Of a stretch of 64,000 nucleotides of DNA, positions 24,530 to 33,143 are shown in pieces. The translations under genes and the position numbers were made by a program. A model generated the notes under the pieces. It was not told where the DNA came from. It made no database searches and saw only the letters and a list, made by a program, of their open reading frames with translations. Source of the DNA: JAVBNA01 sp031551875 (GTDB lineage Bacteria > Bacillota > Clostridia > Oscillospirales > Acutalibacteraceae). Each line of letters starts with the position of its first letter. The first letter of the stretch is position 1. The DNA is taken from the NCBI GenBank assembly GCA_031551875.1, contig JAVBNA010000030.1, positions 31,454-95,453 of the forward strand, in the 5' to 3' direction.

Positions 24530-25894
24530 CTATTCAGCTAGAGCCGCCTGTATCATCAAGGCGCATTCCAGCCGCTTTTTTTCGAGCTCACAGGACAAAT
24601 GATGCGGTCTCAGGATATCCCCTTCGTACTGGTTGTTGTTGGCGTTGCAACCGCCGCTGCAATAAAACTTTGCCCAACAGCCTTTGCAACCCTCTTTCGC
24701 ATACACATTGGCACGCGCAAACCGCGCCTTGGTTTCTACGTCCAGGGTATCGTTCAGCACACTGCCCATCTTCCAGCTCTTGTCGCCGACAAACTGGTGA
24801 CAAGGGTAGATGTCCCCTTCGGGCGTCACCGCGACATACTCGTTGCCACACCCGCACCCGCGGAGCCGCTTTACGGCACAGGGGCCCTGCTCGAGATCAA
24901 GCATGAAATGGAAGAAGTTAAACCACTCCCCCCTTTTGCGGCTTTCAATCATGCGCCGCGCCAGCGTCTCATATTCCTTAAAGACGCGCGGCAGATCCTC
25001 CTCCTTGATGGAATAGGGGAGTTTTTCGTCCGACACGACCGGTTCAATCGAAATCTGGTCAAAGCCCAGCGACGCGAGGTGATAGACATCCTGTGAAAAG
25101 TCATAGTTGTGCTTCGTAAAGGTGCCCCGGACATAATAGTCCTTGTCCCCGCGCCCCGCGACGAGCGCCTGATACTTGGGCACAATGGAATCATAGCAGC
25201 CCGAGCCGTTCACCCGTGTGCGCAGTCTGTCATTGACCTCCCGGCGGCCGTCGAGGGAAAGCACAACGTTGGACATCTCGCGGTTAATGAATTCGGTCTT
25301 TTTCTCGTCGAGCAGCAGCCCGTTGGTTGTGATGGTAAAACGGAAGTTTTTGCCGTACTCCTTCTCCTTCCCGCGCGCGTAGGCGACCACCTTCTGCACC
25401 ACATCGAAGTTCATGAGCGGTTCGCCGCCGAAAAAGTCCAGCTCAAGGTTTCTGCGGCTGCCCGACCGAGTGAGCAGGAAGTCAATTGCCCGCCTGCCCA
25501 CCTCTTCACTCATGAGCATGCGGCCGTGGCCGAAGTCGCCCTTTGCGGCGAAACAGTATTCACAGCGCAGGTTGCAGTCGTGGGCGATGTTCAGGCACAT
25601 TGCCTTCACCGGCACGTCGCCCGTCTTTCCGAGGAACTCATCATAGCCGTCGGGGGAAAAAAGCGCCCCCGCCCTCTCCAGTTCCCTGAGCTCTTCAAAG
25701 GCGCTCTCCACCTCTTCCGGCGCATGCGCTTCGCACAGGGTTTGACGCAGGTTCTCGGACAAACGGTCGGGCAGACGCTCCGCCTCACGCAGCGCGTCCA
25801 AAAGCCCGTAGGACACGTCGTCCAGCACGTGCACCGCCCCGCTGTTCACGTCGAGCGCCATGTTGTATCCGTTTTGCGAATATGTATGAATCAT
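24530..25894 (-). CDS. scfB: SCIFF radical SAM maturase
   Basis: 454 residues from ATG 25894 (MIHTYSQNGYNMALDVNSGA). The N-terminal region is a peptide-binding RRE-like part. The radical SAM motif is CNLRCEYCFA, and the C-terminal SPASM domain has its Cys in GCGCGNEYVAVTPEGDIYPC and CKGCWAKFYCSGGC. It forms thioether cross-links in the six-Cys SCIFF precursor (a ranthipeptide). The precursor gene lies 89 bases upstream, as in most Clostridia. The physiological role of the product is not known. Confidence 0.94.
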   Translation of the reverse strand: MIHTYSQNGYNMALDVNSGAVHVLDDVSYGLLDALREAERLPDRLSENLRQTLCEAHAPEEVESAFEELRELERAGALFSPDGYDEFLGKTGDVPVKAMCLNIAHDCNLRCEYCFAAKGDFGHGRMLMSEEVGRRAIDFLLTRSGSRRNLELDFFGGEPLMNFDVVQKVVAYARGKEKEYGKNFRFTITTNGLLLDEKKTEFINREMSNVVLSLDGRREVNDRLRTRVNGSGCYDSIVPKYQALVAGRGDKDYYVRGTFTKHNYDFSQDVYHLASLGFDQISIEPVVSDEKLPYSIKEEDLPRVFKEYETLARRMIESRKRGEWFNFFHFMLDLEQGPCAVKRLRGCGCGNEYVAVTPEGDIYPCHQFVGDKSWKMGSVLNDTLDVETKARFARANVYAKEGCKGCWAKFYCSGGCNANNNQYEGDILRPHHLSCELEKKRLECALMIQAALAE

Positions 25895-25916
25895 ATCTGT
25901 TTTCCTCTTTACACAA

Positions 25917-25946
25917 AAGTAAGGGACAGTGTTGTCCTGTCCCAAA
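25917..25946 (-). terminator. Attenuator-like hairpin between scfA and scfB
   Basis: gggacag/ctgtccc stem (25923-25945 region) followed on the minus strand by a short T-rich tract. It would let most transcripts stop after the precursor gene. Confidence 0.45.
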
Positions 25947-25983
25947 CTCGTTTTACATATTTTTTGTGTTTGCGCGTGGATGA

Positions 25984-26130
25984 TTAATCCTTGTTACGCT
26001 CACATTTCTGGTTGGCCACGGTGCAAGAGGTCTTGCAGGCCGACTGGCAGGACGCCTGGCACTCGCCGCAGCCGCCCTTAGTAGCGCTCTCCTTCAGGTT
26101 GGGGGTATTCAGCGTTTTGACATGCTTCAT
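25984..26130 (-). CDS. scfA: SCIFF ranthipeptide precursor
   Basis: 48 residues starting MKHVKTLNTPNLKESATKGG, then six Cys: CGECQASC, SAC, SC and a last Cys near QKCERNKD. This is the six-cysteines-in-forty-five-residues precursor: leader peptide followed by a Cys-rich core that the neighbouring radical SAM enzyme links by thioethers. A good ribosome binding site (ggagg) precedes ATG 26130. The peptide is nearly universal in Clostridia and is thought to act in quorum-type or metabolic signalling. Confidence 0.95.
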   Translation of the reverse strand: MKHVKTLNTPNLKESATKGGCGECQASCQSACKTSCTVANQKCERNKD

Positions 26131-26204
26131 CTCATTATCCTCCGGTTCTACATTTTTCACTGGCTTATTATACCATGTCTAGGGCGATCTTTCAATCGTT
26201 AATT

Positions 26205-26615
26205 TTATTTTCTCCGGGAACGGTGGTTGGCGCCCATGACGCCGCCGGCACAGCCGCCGATGATCAGGATGCCGTGCTTGATCAAATTGGTGCCCTGAAT
26301 GTCATTGCCTGAGAGGAAAAACCCGATAATAAATACGACAAACGCCACAATGAGCGCCGTCAGCAGCCCCGCCATCAGCCCCCTGGATTTCAGGATACGC
26401 GCGGTGACATTGCCGCCGATAAAGCCGCCTCCTGCGGCGATGACCACCGTGACGATGCCCGCGGCGCTCTGCGAAACGCTACCCGCAACTTTGAGCACCA
26501 GTGACACCAGCGTCAGCAGCAGCAGCATACTCAGCAGGGCGGAGAGCACTCCGATCCCCACACCCTTCACAAGCTTGACAGCCGGATTTTGCTGCGCCTC
26601 TCTGCTTCTTTTCAT
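26205..26615 (-). CDS. TIGR04086 family membrane protein
   Basis: 136 residues from ATG 26615 with four hydrophobic segments separated by Gly-rich turns (FIGGNVTARILKSRGLMAGL, GGCAGGVMGANHRSRRK at the end). The family is restricted to Clostridia and regularly sits beside the SCIFF genes and yajC. Function unknown. Its only ribosome binding site candidate (gaggg) lies in the 3' arm of the preceding hairpin. Confidence 0.85.
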   Translation of the reverse strand: MKRSREAQQNPAVKLVKGVGIGVLSALLSMLLLLTLVSLVLKVAGSVSQSAAGIVTVVIAAGGGFIGGNVTARILKSRGLMAGLLTALIVAFVVFIIGFFLSGNDIQGTNLIKHGILIIGGCAGGVMGANHRSRRK

Positions 26616-26622
26616 AAAAAAC

Positions 26623-26663
26623 ACGCCCTCTCATATACTCTATCGAAGTATATGAGAGGGCGT
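26623..26663 (-). terminator. Hairpin after yajC that also covers the next ribosome binding site
   Basis: A perfect 17-bp stem acgccctctcatatact / agtatatgagagggcgt, followed on the minus strand by g and six T that run straight into the ATG of the TIGR04086 gene. Confidence 0.85.
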
Positions 26664-26669
26664 AAATCG

Positions 26670-26999
26670 TTATTCCTTACTCTTGTCCGTATCGCAGCTG
26701 GCAATCGCCCACTTCTTGATCTTCATCTTGGAGCGGTCGGCGCCGGTTTCAATGATAAACGAATCGGAGTCGTCCTTGACCGCCACAATCTTGCCGACGA
26801 TGCCGCCGATGGTAGTGATGTCATCGCCGATCTCCAGATTTTTGCGCATGGCATCCTCCTGCTTGCGCTTTTTGTTCTGCGGACGGATGAGCAAAAAGTA
26901 AAAAACTGCAACCATAGGGATTAAAAAGAGCATTGAAGTCCAGATGCTCCCCTGCTGTGCCTGGTCTGCCGTCGCCAGTAAAATAGTACCGAATGACAT
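26670..26999 (-). CDS. yajC: Preprotein translocase accessory subunit YajC
   Basis: 109 residues from ATG 26999 (ATG 27008 is too near its ribosome binding site). One membrane segment (about 18-38) is followed by the family motif FLLIRPQNKKRKQ and a small beta domain (LEIGDDITTIGGIVGKI). It associates with SecDF at the Sec translocon. The gene is between tgt and TIGR04086 in the usual clostridial order. Confidence 0.92.
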   Translation of the reverse strand: MSFGTILLATADQAQQGSIWTSMLFLIPMVAVFYFLLIRPQNKKRKQEDAMRKNLEIGDDITTIGGIVGKIVAVKDDSDSFIIETGADRSKMKIKKWAIASCDTDKSKE

Positions 27000-27080
27000 T
27001 TTTTTCATTTCCTTTCAGTGCAGGTCTCTTATTAATAGGTAGATTATACCAGTAACGCTTCCAACATGCAACAGGAATAT

Positions 27081-28211
27081 TCAGATGCGCCGGGAAATTT
27101 TTTCAATGTTCCGGTCATAAAAACTGTCAAATACGTCGTCCTCAAGCGCTTTTCTGATCTGCTTCATCAGGTGGTTATAAAAATACAGGTTATGCATCAC
27201 GAGCAGCCGCATGCCGAGCATCTCCCCGCTCTTAAACAAATGCCGCAGATAGGCGCGCGAAAAGCTCTGACAGGCCGGGCAGCCACACCCCTCCTCAATC
27301 GGGCTTTCGTCCAGCTCATACTTGGCGTTCACGATGTTGCGGCAGCCCTCCCAGGTGAAAACGTGCCCGTGACGGGCGTTGCGGGAGGGCATGACGCAGT
27401 CAAACAGGTCGATGCCCCGTCTGACCGCCTCCAGGATGTTGCCCGGCGTGCCCACGCCCATCAGGTAACGGATTTTATTAATTGGCATCTCTGGCTCCAC
27501 TGCCTCGATAATGCGGTACATCTCCGCTGCGGTCTCCCCCACCGCCAGCCCGCCGATCGCATAGCCGTCCAGATCCATGCGCGCGATCTCGCGCATGTGG
27601 GCGATGCGCAGATCGTCATAGGTGCCGCCCTGGTTGATACCGAACAGCAGCTGTGAGGGATTGAGCGTGCCCAGCTGCTCAGACAGCCGGCGCATCTCCT
27701 CCTGACAGCGCGCCAGCCAGCGGGTGGTCATCGCACAGGACGCCTTTACGTAGTCATATTCCGCCGGGTTTTCCACACACTCGTCAAAGGCCATCGCGAT
27801 GGTCGAGCCCAGATTGGACTGAATGCGCATGCTCTCCTCGGGGCCCATGAAGATTTTTTTGCCGTCGATGTGGGAGGAAAAATAGACGCCCTCCTCCTTG
27901 ATCGTGCGCAGACTCGCAAGCGAAAACACCTGGAAACCGCCGCTGTCGGTCAGGGTGGGTCCCTCCCAGCGCGTAAAGCCGTGCAGGCCGCCGAGCGTTT
28001 TGATTTTTTCGTCGCCCGGACGCAGGTGCAGATGATACGTGTTGCACAGCATGACCTGACAACCCAGCGCTTTCAGGTCGTGCGCCGACACCGCGCCTTT
28101 AATCGCGCCCGCCGTGGCCACGTTCATGAAGGCAGGGGTTTGTACCGTGCCATGCACGGTGGCAAGCTCGCCCAGCCGGGCGGCCTTTTGCTTCTTTTTC
28201 AGTGTAAACAT
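27081..28211 (-). CDS. tgt: tRNA-guanine transglycosylase
   Basis: 376 residues from ATG 28211, with aggag six bases upstream. Catalytic signature LTDSGGFQVFSLA; substrate loop ECVENPAEYDYV; zinc site CGCPACQSFSRAYLRHLFK with the distant His in LLVMHNLYFY. It exchanges guanine 34 for the queuosine precursor in tRNAs with GUN anticodons. Next to queA, so the queuosine pathway ends in one operon. Confidence 0.96.
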   Translation of the reverse strand: MFTLKKKQKAARLGELATVHGTVQTPAFMNVATAGAIKGAVSAHDLKALGCQVMLCNTYHLHLRPGDEKIKTLGGLHGFTRWEGPTLTDSGGFQVFSLASLRTIKEEGVYFSSHIDGKKIFMGPEESMRIQSNLGSTIAMAFDECVENPAEYDYVKASCAMTTRWLARCQEEMRRLSEQLGTLNPSQLLFGINQGGTYDDLRIAHMREIARMDLDGYAIGGLAVGETAAEMYRIIEAVEPEMPINKIRYLMGVGTPGNILEAVRRGIDLFDCVMPSRNARHGHVFTWEGCRNIVNAKYELDESPIEEGCGCPACQSFSRAYLRHLFKSGEMLGMRLLVMHNLYFYNHLMKQIRKALEDDVFDSFYDRNIEKISRRI

Positions 28212-28233
28212 GGTTTCTCCTGTCATAACAAAT

Positions 28234-28455
28234 TTAGTCAAAGCTGACAACATCAAACAAATTGAGGAACAGCCACTCGATAAGCGCAAAAAAGGCAAGA
28301 AAAAGGGTAACTACCAAAAGCACAGAAACAACCATCACAAGCCCATACACAATTTTCCACAGTGTATTTTTTTTGCGTTTCTTAAGCCTTTCTTTGACAC
28401 TCTCACTCACGCACTCCATAATGACGTCTAAAATTAATTCCGCGATAAACTCCAT
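28234..28455 (-). CDS. Small membrane protein between queA and tgt
   Basis: 73 residues with ribosome binding site ggagg, seven bases before ATG. Acidic amphipathic N-terminus (1-25), a basic stretch (ERLKKRKK), then one long hydrophobic segment (about 32-68). No known family. Its start lies next to the queA stop, so it is cotranscribed with queA and tgt. Function unknown. Confidence 0.65.
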   Translation of the reverse strand: MEFIAELILDVIMECVSESVKERLKKRKKNTLWKIVYGLVMVVSVLLVVTLFLAFFALIEWLFLNLFDVVSFD

Positions 28456-28456
28456 A

Positions 28457-29500
28457 TTACGCCTCCGTAAATCCTGACCCGATCAGCATAGCGTCGCCAA
28501 AGCTGAAAAACCGGTAGCGCTCCTGTACCGCCTGTGCGTAGGCGCGCATAGTATGGGAGTAACCGGCCAGCGCGCACACGAGCATGATCAGCGTGCTTTC
28601 GGGCAGATGAAAGTTGGTGATCAGCCCGTCGAGCACCTTGAATTCATAACCGGGGTACATGAAAATATCGGTCCAGCCGTCGGCCGCGCAGATGCTTCCG
28701 TGTTGTGCCGCCACCGACTCAAGCGTCCGGCAGCTTGTGGTGCCCACGGCGATCACCCGACCTCCCCGCGCCTTGGTACAGCAAATCAGATCAGCCGTCT
28801 CGGGCGGGAGGTGGTAGTGTTCGGCGTGCATCACATGGTCGGTGATCACTTCGGCCTGCACGGGACGGAAGGTGCCCAGGCCCACATGCAGCGTCACAAA
28901 GCCAATCTCAACGCCCTTTTCCCGCAGCGCACTCAACAGCGCCGGCGTAAAATGCAGCCCCGCCGTGGGTGCGGCCGCCGAGCCCGGCTCCTTGGCATAA
29001 ACGGTCTGGTAGCGCTCCTTGTCAGTAAGCCGCTCGGTGATGTAATGAGGCAGCGGCATCTCGCCGATTTTTTCCAGCGCCTCAAACAGTCCCACGGCGT
29101 CATCGAAGCGGATCAGGCGGTTTCCCCCCTCGACCACATCGACTATCTCGCCGCGCAGCAGCCCCTCCCCAAAGGAAAACCGTGTGCCCACTTTGGCGCG
29201 CCTCCCCGGACCGGCCAGTGTCTCCCAGACGCCGTGCTCCTTGGGGTGGAGCAGCAAAAATTCCACCACGGCACCCGAATCCTCCCGTACGCCGTACAGC
29301 CGCGCCGGAAGCACGCGGGTATCATTCAAAATCAGGCAATCGCCCGCGTCAAGCAGACCGACAAGATCGGTAAACCGCTTGTGCGAAACTGCGCCGCTTT
29401 CCCTGTCGAGTACCATCAGGCGGGATTCGTCGCGTCCGAGCAGAGGGGTCTGCGCAATGAGCTCGGAGGGCAGGTCATAATAAAAATCACTGGTTTTCAT
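28457..29500 (-). CDS. queA: S-adenosylmethionine:tRNA ribosyltransferase-isomerase
   Basis: 347 residues from ATG 29500 (MKTSDFYYDLPSELIAQTPL). Conserved segments: LILNDTRVLPARLYG, AAPTAGLHFTP, LHVGLGTFRPV, NFHLPESTLIMLV. It adds the epoxycyclopentanediol ring from SAM to preQ1 in tRNA. First gene of the queA-small membrane-tgt run; divergent from the asd operon. Confidence 0.96.
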   Translation of the reverse strand: MKTSDFYYDLPSELIAQTPLLGRDESRLMVLDRESGAVSHKRFTDLVGLLDAGDCLILNDTRVLPARLYGVREDSGAVVEFLLLHPKEHGVWETLAGPGRRAKVGTRFSFGEGLLRGEIVDVVEGGNRLIRFDDAVGLFEALEKIGEMPLPHYITERLTDKERYQTVYAKEPGSAAAPTAGLHFTPALLSALREKGVEIGFVTLHVGLGTFRPVQAEVITDHVMHAEHYHLPPETADLICCTKARGGRVIAVGTTSCRTLESVAAQHGSICAADGWTDIFMYPGYEFKVLDGLITNFHLPESTLIMLVCALAGYSHTMRAYAQAVQERYRFFSFGDAMLIGSGFTEA

Positions 29501-29532
29501 GAATTTTCCTTCTGTATTCATTATTTTTGGGT

Positions 29533-29561
29533 TTGACAACGCCCGCATTCGGTGTTATGAT
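29533..29561 (+). promoter_or_regulatory. Promoter of the asd-dap operon
   Basis: TTGACA (29533-29538), 17-base spacer, TATGAT (29556-29561), about 20 bases before the riboswitch. Confidence 0.8.
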
Positions 29562-29581
29562 GAGGACAAATAAATAGGCAT

Positions 29582-29749
29582 TAGATAGAGGCGCGTCTTT
29601 CAAGAGTACCGTGTGTGAGGTTGCCGAACCGATGACCGCATGGAAAAGGGAAAGTCGCCGAAGGAATGTGTTTGGCAAAGCATATTCCTGGGGGTACAGT
29701 CAATAATTGTACCACTGTCATCGATACTGTATTGATGGAGTGCTATCGA
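29582..29749 (+). promoter_or_regulatory. Lysine riboswitch (L box)
   Basis: The 5' core agatagaggcgcg, then caagagta, and the later segments ggaaaagggaaagtcgccga and tttggcaaagcatattcctg match the conserved parts of the lysine riboswitch. P1 closes with gatag (29584-29588) and ctatc (29743-29747). It precedes asd and is followed by a terminator, so lysine should switch the operon off by premature termination. Confidence 0.92.
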
Positions 29750-29793
29750 AACAATGAACGTTTTGACACTTCTATTATTATATTGTATTGATG

Positions 29794-29817
29794 ACCGGTT
29801 TACAAGCCGGTTTTTTT
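29794..29817 (+). terminator. Riboswitch-controlled terminator
   Basis: accggt/gccggt stem with seven T, between the L box and the asd ribosome binding site. It is the expression platform of the riboswitch. Confidence 0.85.
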
Positions 29818-29851
29818 GTACCTCAATATCGAAGTCTGGGAGGAGATTCAC

Positions 29852-30952
29852 ATGAAAAAATACAAAGTAGGCATCATCGGTGCAACCGGTATGGTGGGAC
29901 AGCGTTTTGCGACGCTGCTGGAAAAGCATCCGTGGTTTGAGGTGCACGCCCTCGCGGCCAGCGCACGCTCCGCCGGAAAGACCTATAAGGAGGCCGTGGG
30001 AAGCCGCTGGGCCATGAGCACCGAAATGCCCGCGTCCATGGCAGACATGATGGTGTACGACGCCACGGCAGATCTTCTGAAAATCACCGGCCTGGTGGAC
30101 TTCGTCTTTTGCGCCGTGGATATGAAAAAGGATGCGATCCGCGCGCTGGAGGAGGCCTATGCCAAGGCCGAGTGCCCGGTCATGTCCAACAACAGCGCCC
30201 ACCGCAAGACGCCCGACGTTCCCATGATTATCCCTGAGATCAATGCCGACCACGCGCAGATCATTCCCGCGCAGCGCAAGCGGCTGGGCACAAAGCGCGG
30301 CTTCATTGCGGTCAAATCCAACTGCTCAATCCAGAGCTATGTTCCCGCCCTGCACCCCCTGTGGGACCTGGGCGTCACCAAGGTACTCGCCTGTACCTAT
30401 CAGGCGATTTCGGGTGCGGGCAAAACTTTTGAAAGCTGGCCCGAGATGATGGATAATCTAATTCCCTTCATTGGCGGCGAGGAAGAAAAATCCGAGCAGG
30501 AGCCTCTCAAGGTGTGGGGCCGCGTGGATGGCGACCGCATTGTGAACGCCTCCTCCCCCTCCATCACCTCACAGTGCCTGCGCGTACCTGTGTCGGACGG
30601 TCACACGGCGGCGGTGTTCGCCTCGTTCGAGAAAAAAGTGACAACCGAAGAAATCATCGCCCGCTGGGCAGCCTATAAGGGCCGTCCGCAGGAACTCGGC
30701 CTCCCCAGCGCGCCCAAGCAGTTCCTGCATTACTTCACCGAGGATAACCGTCCGCAGGCGCGTCTCGACCGCGATTTAGAGGGCGGCATGGCGGTTTCGG
30801 TCGGACGCCTCCGTCCCGACGAGCAGTATGACATCAAGTTTGTCTGCCTGTCCCATAACACGCTGCGCGGCGCGGCCGGAGGCGCTGTCCTGATGGCAGA
30901 GCTGCTGTGCGCGGAAGGCTATTTAGATTCGGAAACGCTTTCTAACTTTTAA
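29852..30952 (+). CDS. asd: Aspartate-semialdehyde dehydrogenase
   Basis: 366 residues from ATG 29852 (tgggaggag upstream). N-terminal GIIGATGMVGQRF binds NADP; the catalytic Cys is in VKSNCSIQS; His in RVPVSDGHTAA. The sequence and length are of the archaeal/fungal-like branch that occurs in some Clostridia. It makes aspartate semialdehyde, the branch point to lysine/diaminopimelate and threonine. First gene under the L box. Confidence 0.95.
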   Translation: MKKYKVGIIGATGMVGQRFATLLEKHPWFEVHALAASARSAGKTYKEAVGSRWAMSTEMPASMADMMVYDATADLLKITGLVDFVFCAVDMKKDAIRALEEAYAKAECPVMSNNSAHRKTPDVPMIIPEINADHAQIIPAQRKRLGTKRGFIAVKSNCSIQSYVPALHPLWDLGVTKVLACTYQAISGAGKTFESWPEMMDNLIPFIGGEEEKSEQEPLKVWGRVDGDRIVNASSPSITSQCLRVPVSDGHTAAVFASFEKKVTTEEIIARWAAYKGRPQELGLPSAPKQFLHYFTEDNRPQARLDRDLEGGMAVSVGRLRPDEQYDIKFVCLSHNTLRGAAGGAVLMAELLCAEGYLDSETLSNF

Positions 30953-30967
30953 GAAGGAGCGATTACC

Positions 30968-31855
30968 ATGAAAAACACAATCTTTACCGGCGCGGGCGTG
31001 GCGCTTGTCACCCCCATGAACGCCGATTTTTCTATCAACTTCGAAGAAATGGGCCGTTTGATTGACTTCCAAATTGATAACGGCACCGACGCCATCATTG
31101 CCTGCGGGACTACGGGCGAATCGGCCACGCTGTCCCACGAGGAGCACTGTGACGTCATCCGCTATACCGTCGATCGTGTGGCCGGCCGCGTGCCGGTGAT
31201 CGCCGGGACGGGCAGCAACGACACCGCCTATGCCCTGACGCTCTCACAGGAGGCGGAGACGCTGGGCGCGGACGCCCTTCTGATGGTCACGCCCTACTAC
31301 AACAAGGCGTCCCAGGCGGGCCTCACCCAGCATTATACGTATGTGGCCGATCGGGTCAACCTGCCCATCATCCTATACAATGTCCCCAGCCGCACCGGCT
31401 GCCCCATCGCCGTGGACACCTATGCGGAGCTTGCCAAGCACGAAAACATTGCCGCCATTAAGGAGGCCAACGGGGACATCTCCGCCATCGCTAAAACCTT
31501 TGCCGCCTGCGGAGAAAAACTCGACATTTATTCGGGCAACGACGACCAGACCACGGCCATCTGTTCCCTGGGCGGGATGGGCATCATTTCGGTTTTCTCC
31601 AATATATGCCCCCGTCCTATGCATGACATAGCCGCCGCCGCGCTGAAGGGAGACTTCGCTGAAAGCGCACGGCTGCAGCTCAAATTCTTAAAGCTCATGA
31701 ACGCTCTCTTTATGGACGTCAATCCCATCCCGGTCAAAGAGGCGGTCAATATGCTCGGCTTCAACGCAGGCCCTTGCCGTATGCCCATGTCTCCGCTGAG
31801 CGACAGCCACAGGGAGGCTTTGCGCGGGATCATGACAGAATACGGACTGATTTAA
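30968..31855 (+). CDS. dapA: 4-hydroxy-tetrahydrodipicolinate synthase
   Basis: 295 residues with ribosome binding site aaggag. TIM-barrel enzyme with ACGTTGESATL, the proton-relay Tyr in LYNVPSRTG and the Schiff-base Lys in IAAIKEANGD. It condenses pyruvate with aspartate semialdehyde. Feedback by lysine is usual in the family. Second gene of the operon. Confidence 0.96.
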   Translation: MKNTIFTGAGVALVTPMNADFSINFEEMGRLIDFQIDNGTDAIIACGTTGESATLSHEEHCDVIRYTVDRVAGRVPVIAGTGSNDTAYALTLSQEAETLGADALLMVTPYYNKASQAGLTQHYTYVADRVNLPIILYNVPSRTGCPIAVDTYAELAKHENIAAIKEANGDISAIAKTFAACGEKLDIYSGNDDQTTAICSLGGMGIISVFSNICPRPMHDIAAAALKGDFAESARLQLKFLKLMNALFMDVNPIPVKEAVNMLGFNAGPCRMPMSPLSDSHREALRGIMTEYGLI

Positions 31856-31908
31856 AAGAACGGTCTGTTTTATTTTCAGGAGACCCAACAGGAAGGAATG
31901 GACGTGTA

Positions 31909-32667
31909 ATGGTTAAGATATTGCTTTGCGGATGCAACGGAAAAATGGGGAGGGTGATCTCGAGCTGTGTGCGCGAGAGAAACGACTGCAAAATTATCGC
32001 GGGTGTGGATTTATGCACCGAAACAACCTTTGACTACCCGGTCTACGCCTCCTTTGACGAACTGGAGGCCGTGCCCGACGTCATCTTGGATTTTTCCCAT
32101 GTTTCGGTGCTCACCCCCCTGCTTAGCTATGCGCTCCGTATGAAGCTGCCGTGCGTTCTGTGCTCCACGGGATACTCCGACGGGCAGGTCGCGGAGATTC
32201 ACGCCGCGGCGCAGAAAATTCCGGTGTTTTACTCGCGCAATATGTCGCTGGGCATCAACCTGCTCATTGAGTTGTCCAAGAAAGCCGCGTCCATTTTAGG
32301 CGGGCAGTTTGACATTGAGATCATCGAGAAGCACCACAACCAGAAGATTGACGCACCCAGCGGCACGGCGCTCATGCTGGCCGACGCGATTGCGGGCGAG
32401 CTGCCCGAAACACCGATGTACGAATACAACCGCCACGCACAACGCAAAAAGCGCTCCAAAAACGAGATTGGCATTCACGCGGTGCGCGGCGGCACCATTG
32501 TCGGGGAGCACGAGGTGCTGTTTGCGGGGCATGACGAGGTGATCTCGCTGAACCACATTGCACAGTCCAAAGAGGTTTTCGCCACGGGCTCCATCAACGC
32601 GGCGGTGTTTATGCATGCAAATAAAGCGCCCGGACTGTACGACATGGGCGACCTTCTGTCCAGATAA
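31909..32667 (+). CDS. dapB: 4-hydroxy-tetrahydrodipicolinate reductase
   Basis: 252 residues from ATG 31909 (aggaagg upstream). N-terminal LLCGCNGKMGRVI nucleotide site; catalytic region IIEKHHNQKIDAPSGTALML. It reduces the DapA product with NAD(P)H. Third gene of the operon; with asd and dapA it gives the first steps to meso-diaminopimelate for peptidoglycan and lysine. Confidence 0.96.
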   Translation: MVKILLCGCNGKMGRVISSCVRERNDCKIIAGVDLCTETTFDYPVYASFDELEAVPDVILDFSHVSVLTPLLSYALRMKLPCVLCSTGYSDGQVAEIHAAAQKIPVFYSRNMSLGINLLIELSKKAASILGGQFDIEIIEKHHNQKIDAPSGTALMLADAIAGELPETPMYEYNRHAQRKKRSKNEIGIHAVRGGTIVGEHEVLFAGHDEVISLNHIAQSKEVFATGSINAAVFMHANKAPGLYDMGDLLSR

Positions 32668-32681
32668 AAAGGAGTTTTGCA

Positions 32682-33140
32682 ATGGAACTTTTCAGAAAAG
32701 AGGAGATCACGCTTGTGACCCTCCAGAACGTCCCGGCCAACCCAGCCTTCATCAGCCGGATTTTATCCGATATTTCAAAACAGAGCGTCAACATTGACAT
32801 GATTTCACAGGAGCCGCCGCAGGGCGAGCATTCAAGCCTTTCCTTTACGATCTCGGACGATGACCTGATGCGCGTTCTTGTGATGAGCAAGGCGCTTCAG
32901 GAGGAATTTCCCGAAATCAAGCCGGTGGTCAGCAGCGCCAATTGCAAAATCACCCTGTTCGACGAGGGGATGCGCGAACAGACCGGCGTTGCCGCACGCT
33001 TCTTTGAGGCGCTCCTGCGCGCCGAGCCGGACATCCGGATCATCACTACCTCCGAGGTGGAGATCGCCGTTCTCGTAACCAAGGCACACGCCCAGCCCAC
33101 CTATGAGGCCATCCATTCGGCTTTTTTTCCGGGAGAATAG
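32682..33140 (+). CDS. ACT-domain protein, aspartokinase-regulatory-like
   Basis: 152 residues holding two ACT-like units: LVTLQNVPANPAFISRILSD with NIDMISQ, and the second part from about residue 85 (NCKITLFDEGMREQTGVAAR, IRIITTSEVEIAVLVTKAHA). This resembles the C-terminal regulatory part of aspartokinase without the kinase. In the operon it could sense lysine or threonine and modulate an aspartokinase encoded elsewhere; that role is inferred. Ribosome binding site aaggag. Confidence 0.8.
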   Translation: MELFRKEEITLVTLQNVPANPAFISRILSDISKQSVNIDMISQEPPQGEHSSLSFTISDDDLMRVLVMSKALQEEFPEIKPVVSSANCKITLFDEGMREQTGVAARFFEALLRAEPDIRIITTSEVEIAVLVTKAHAQPTYEAIHSAFFPGE

Positions 33141-33143
33141 CGC

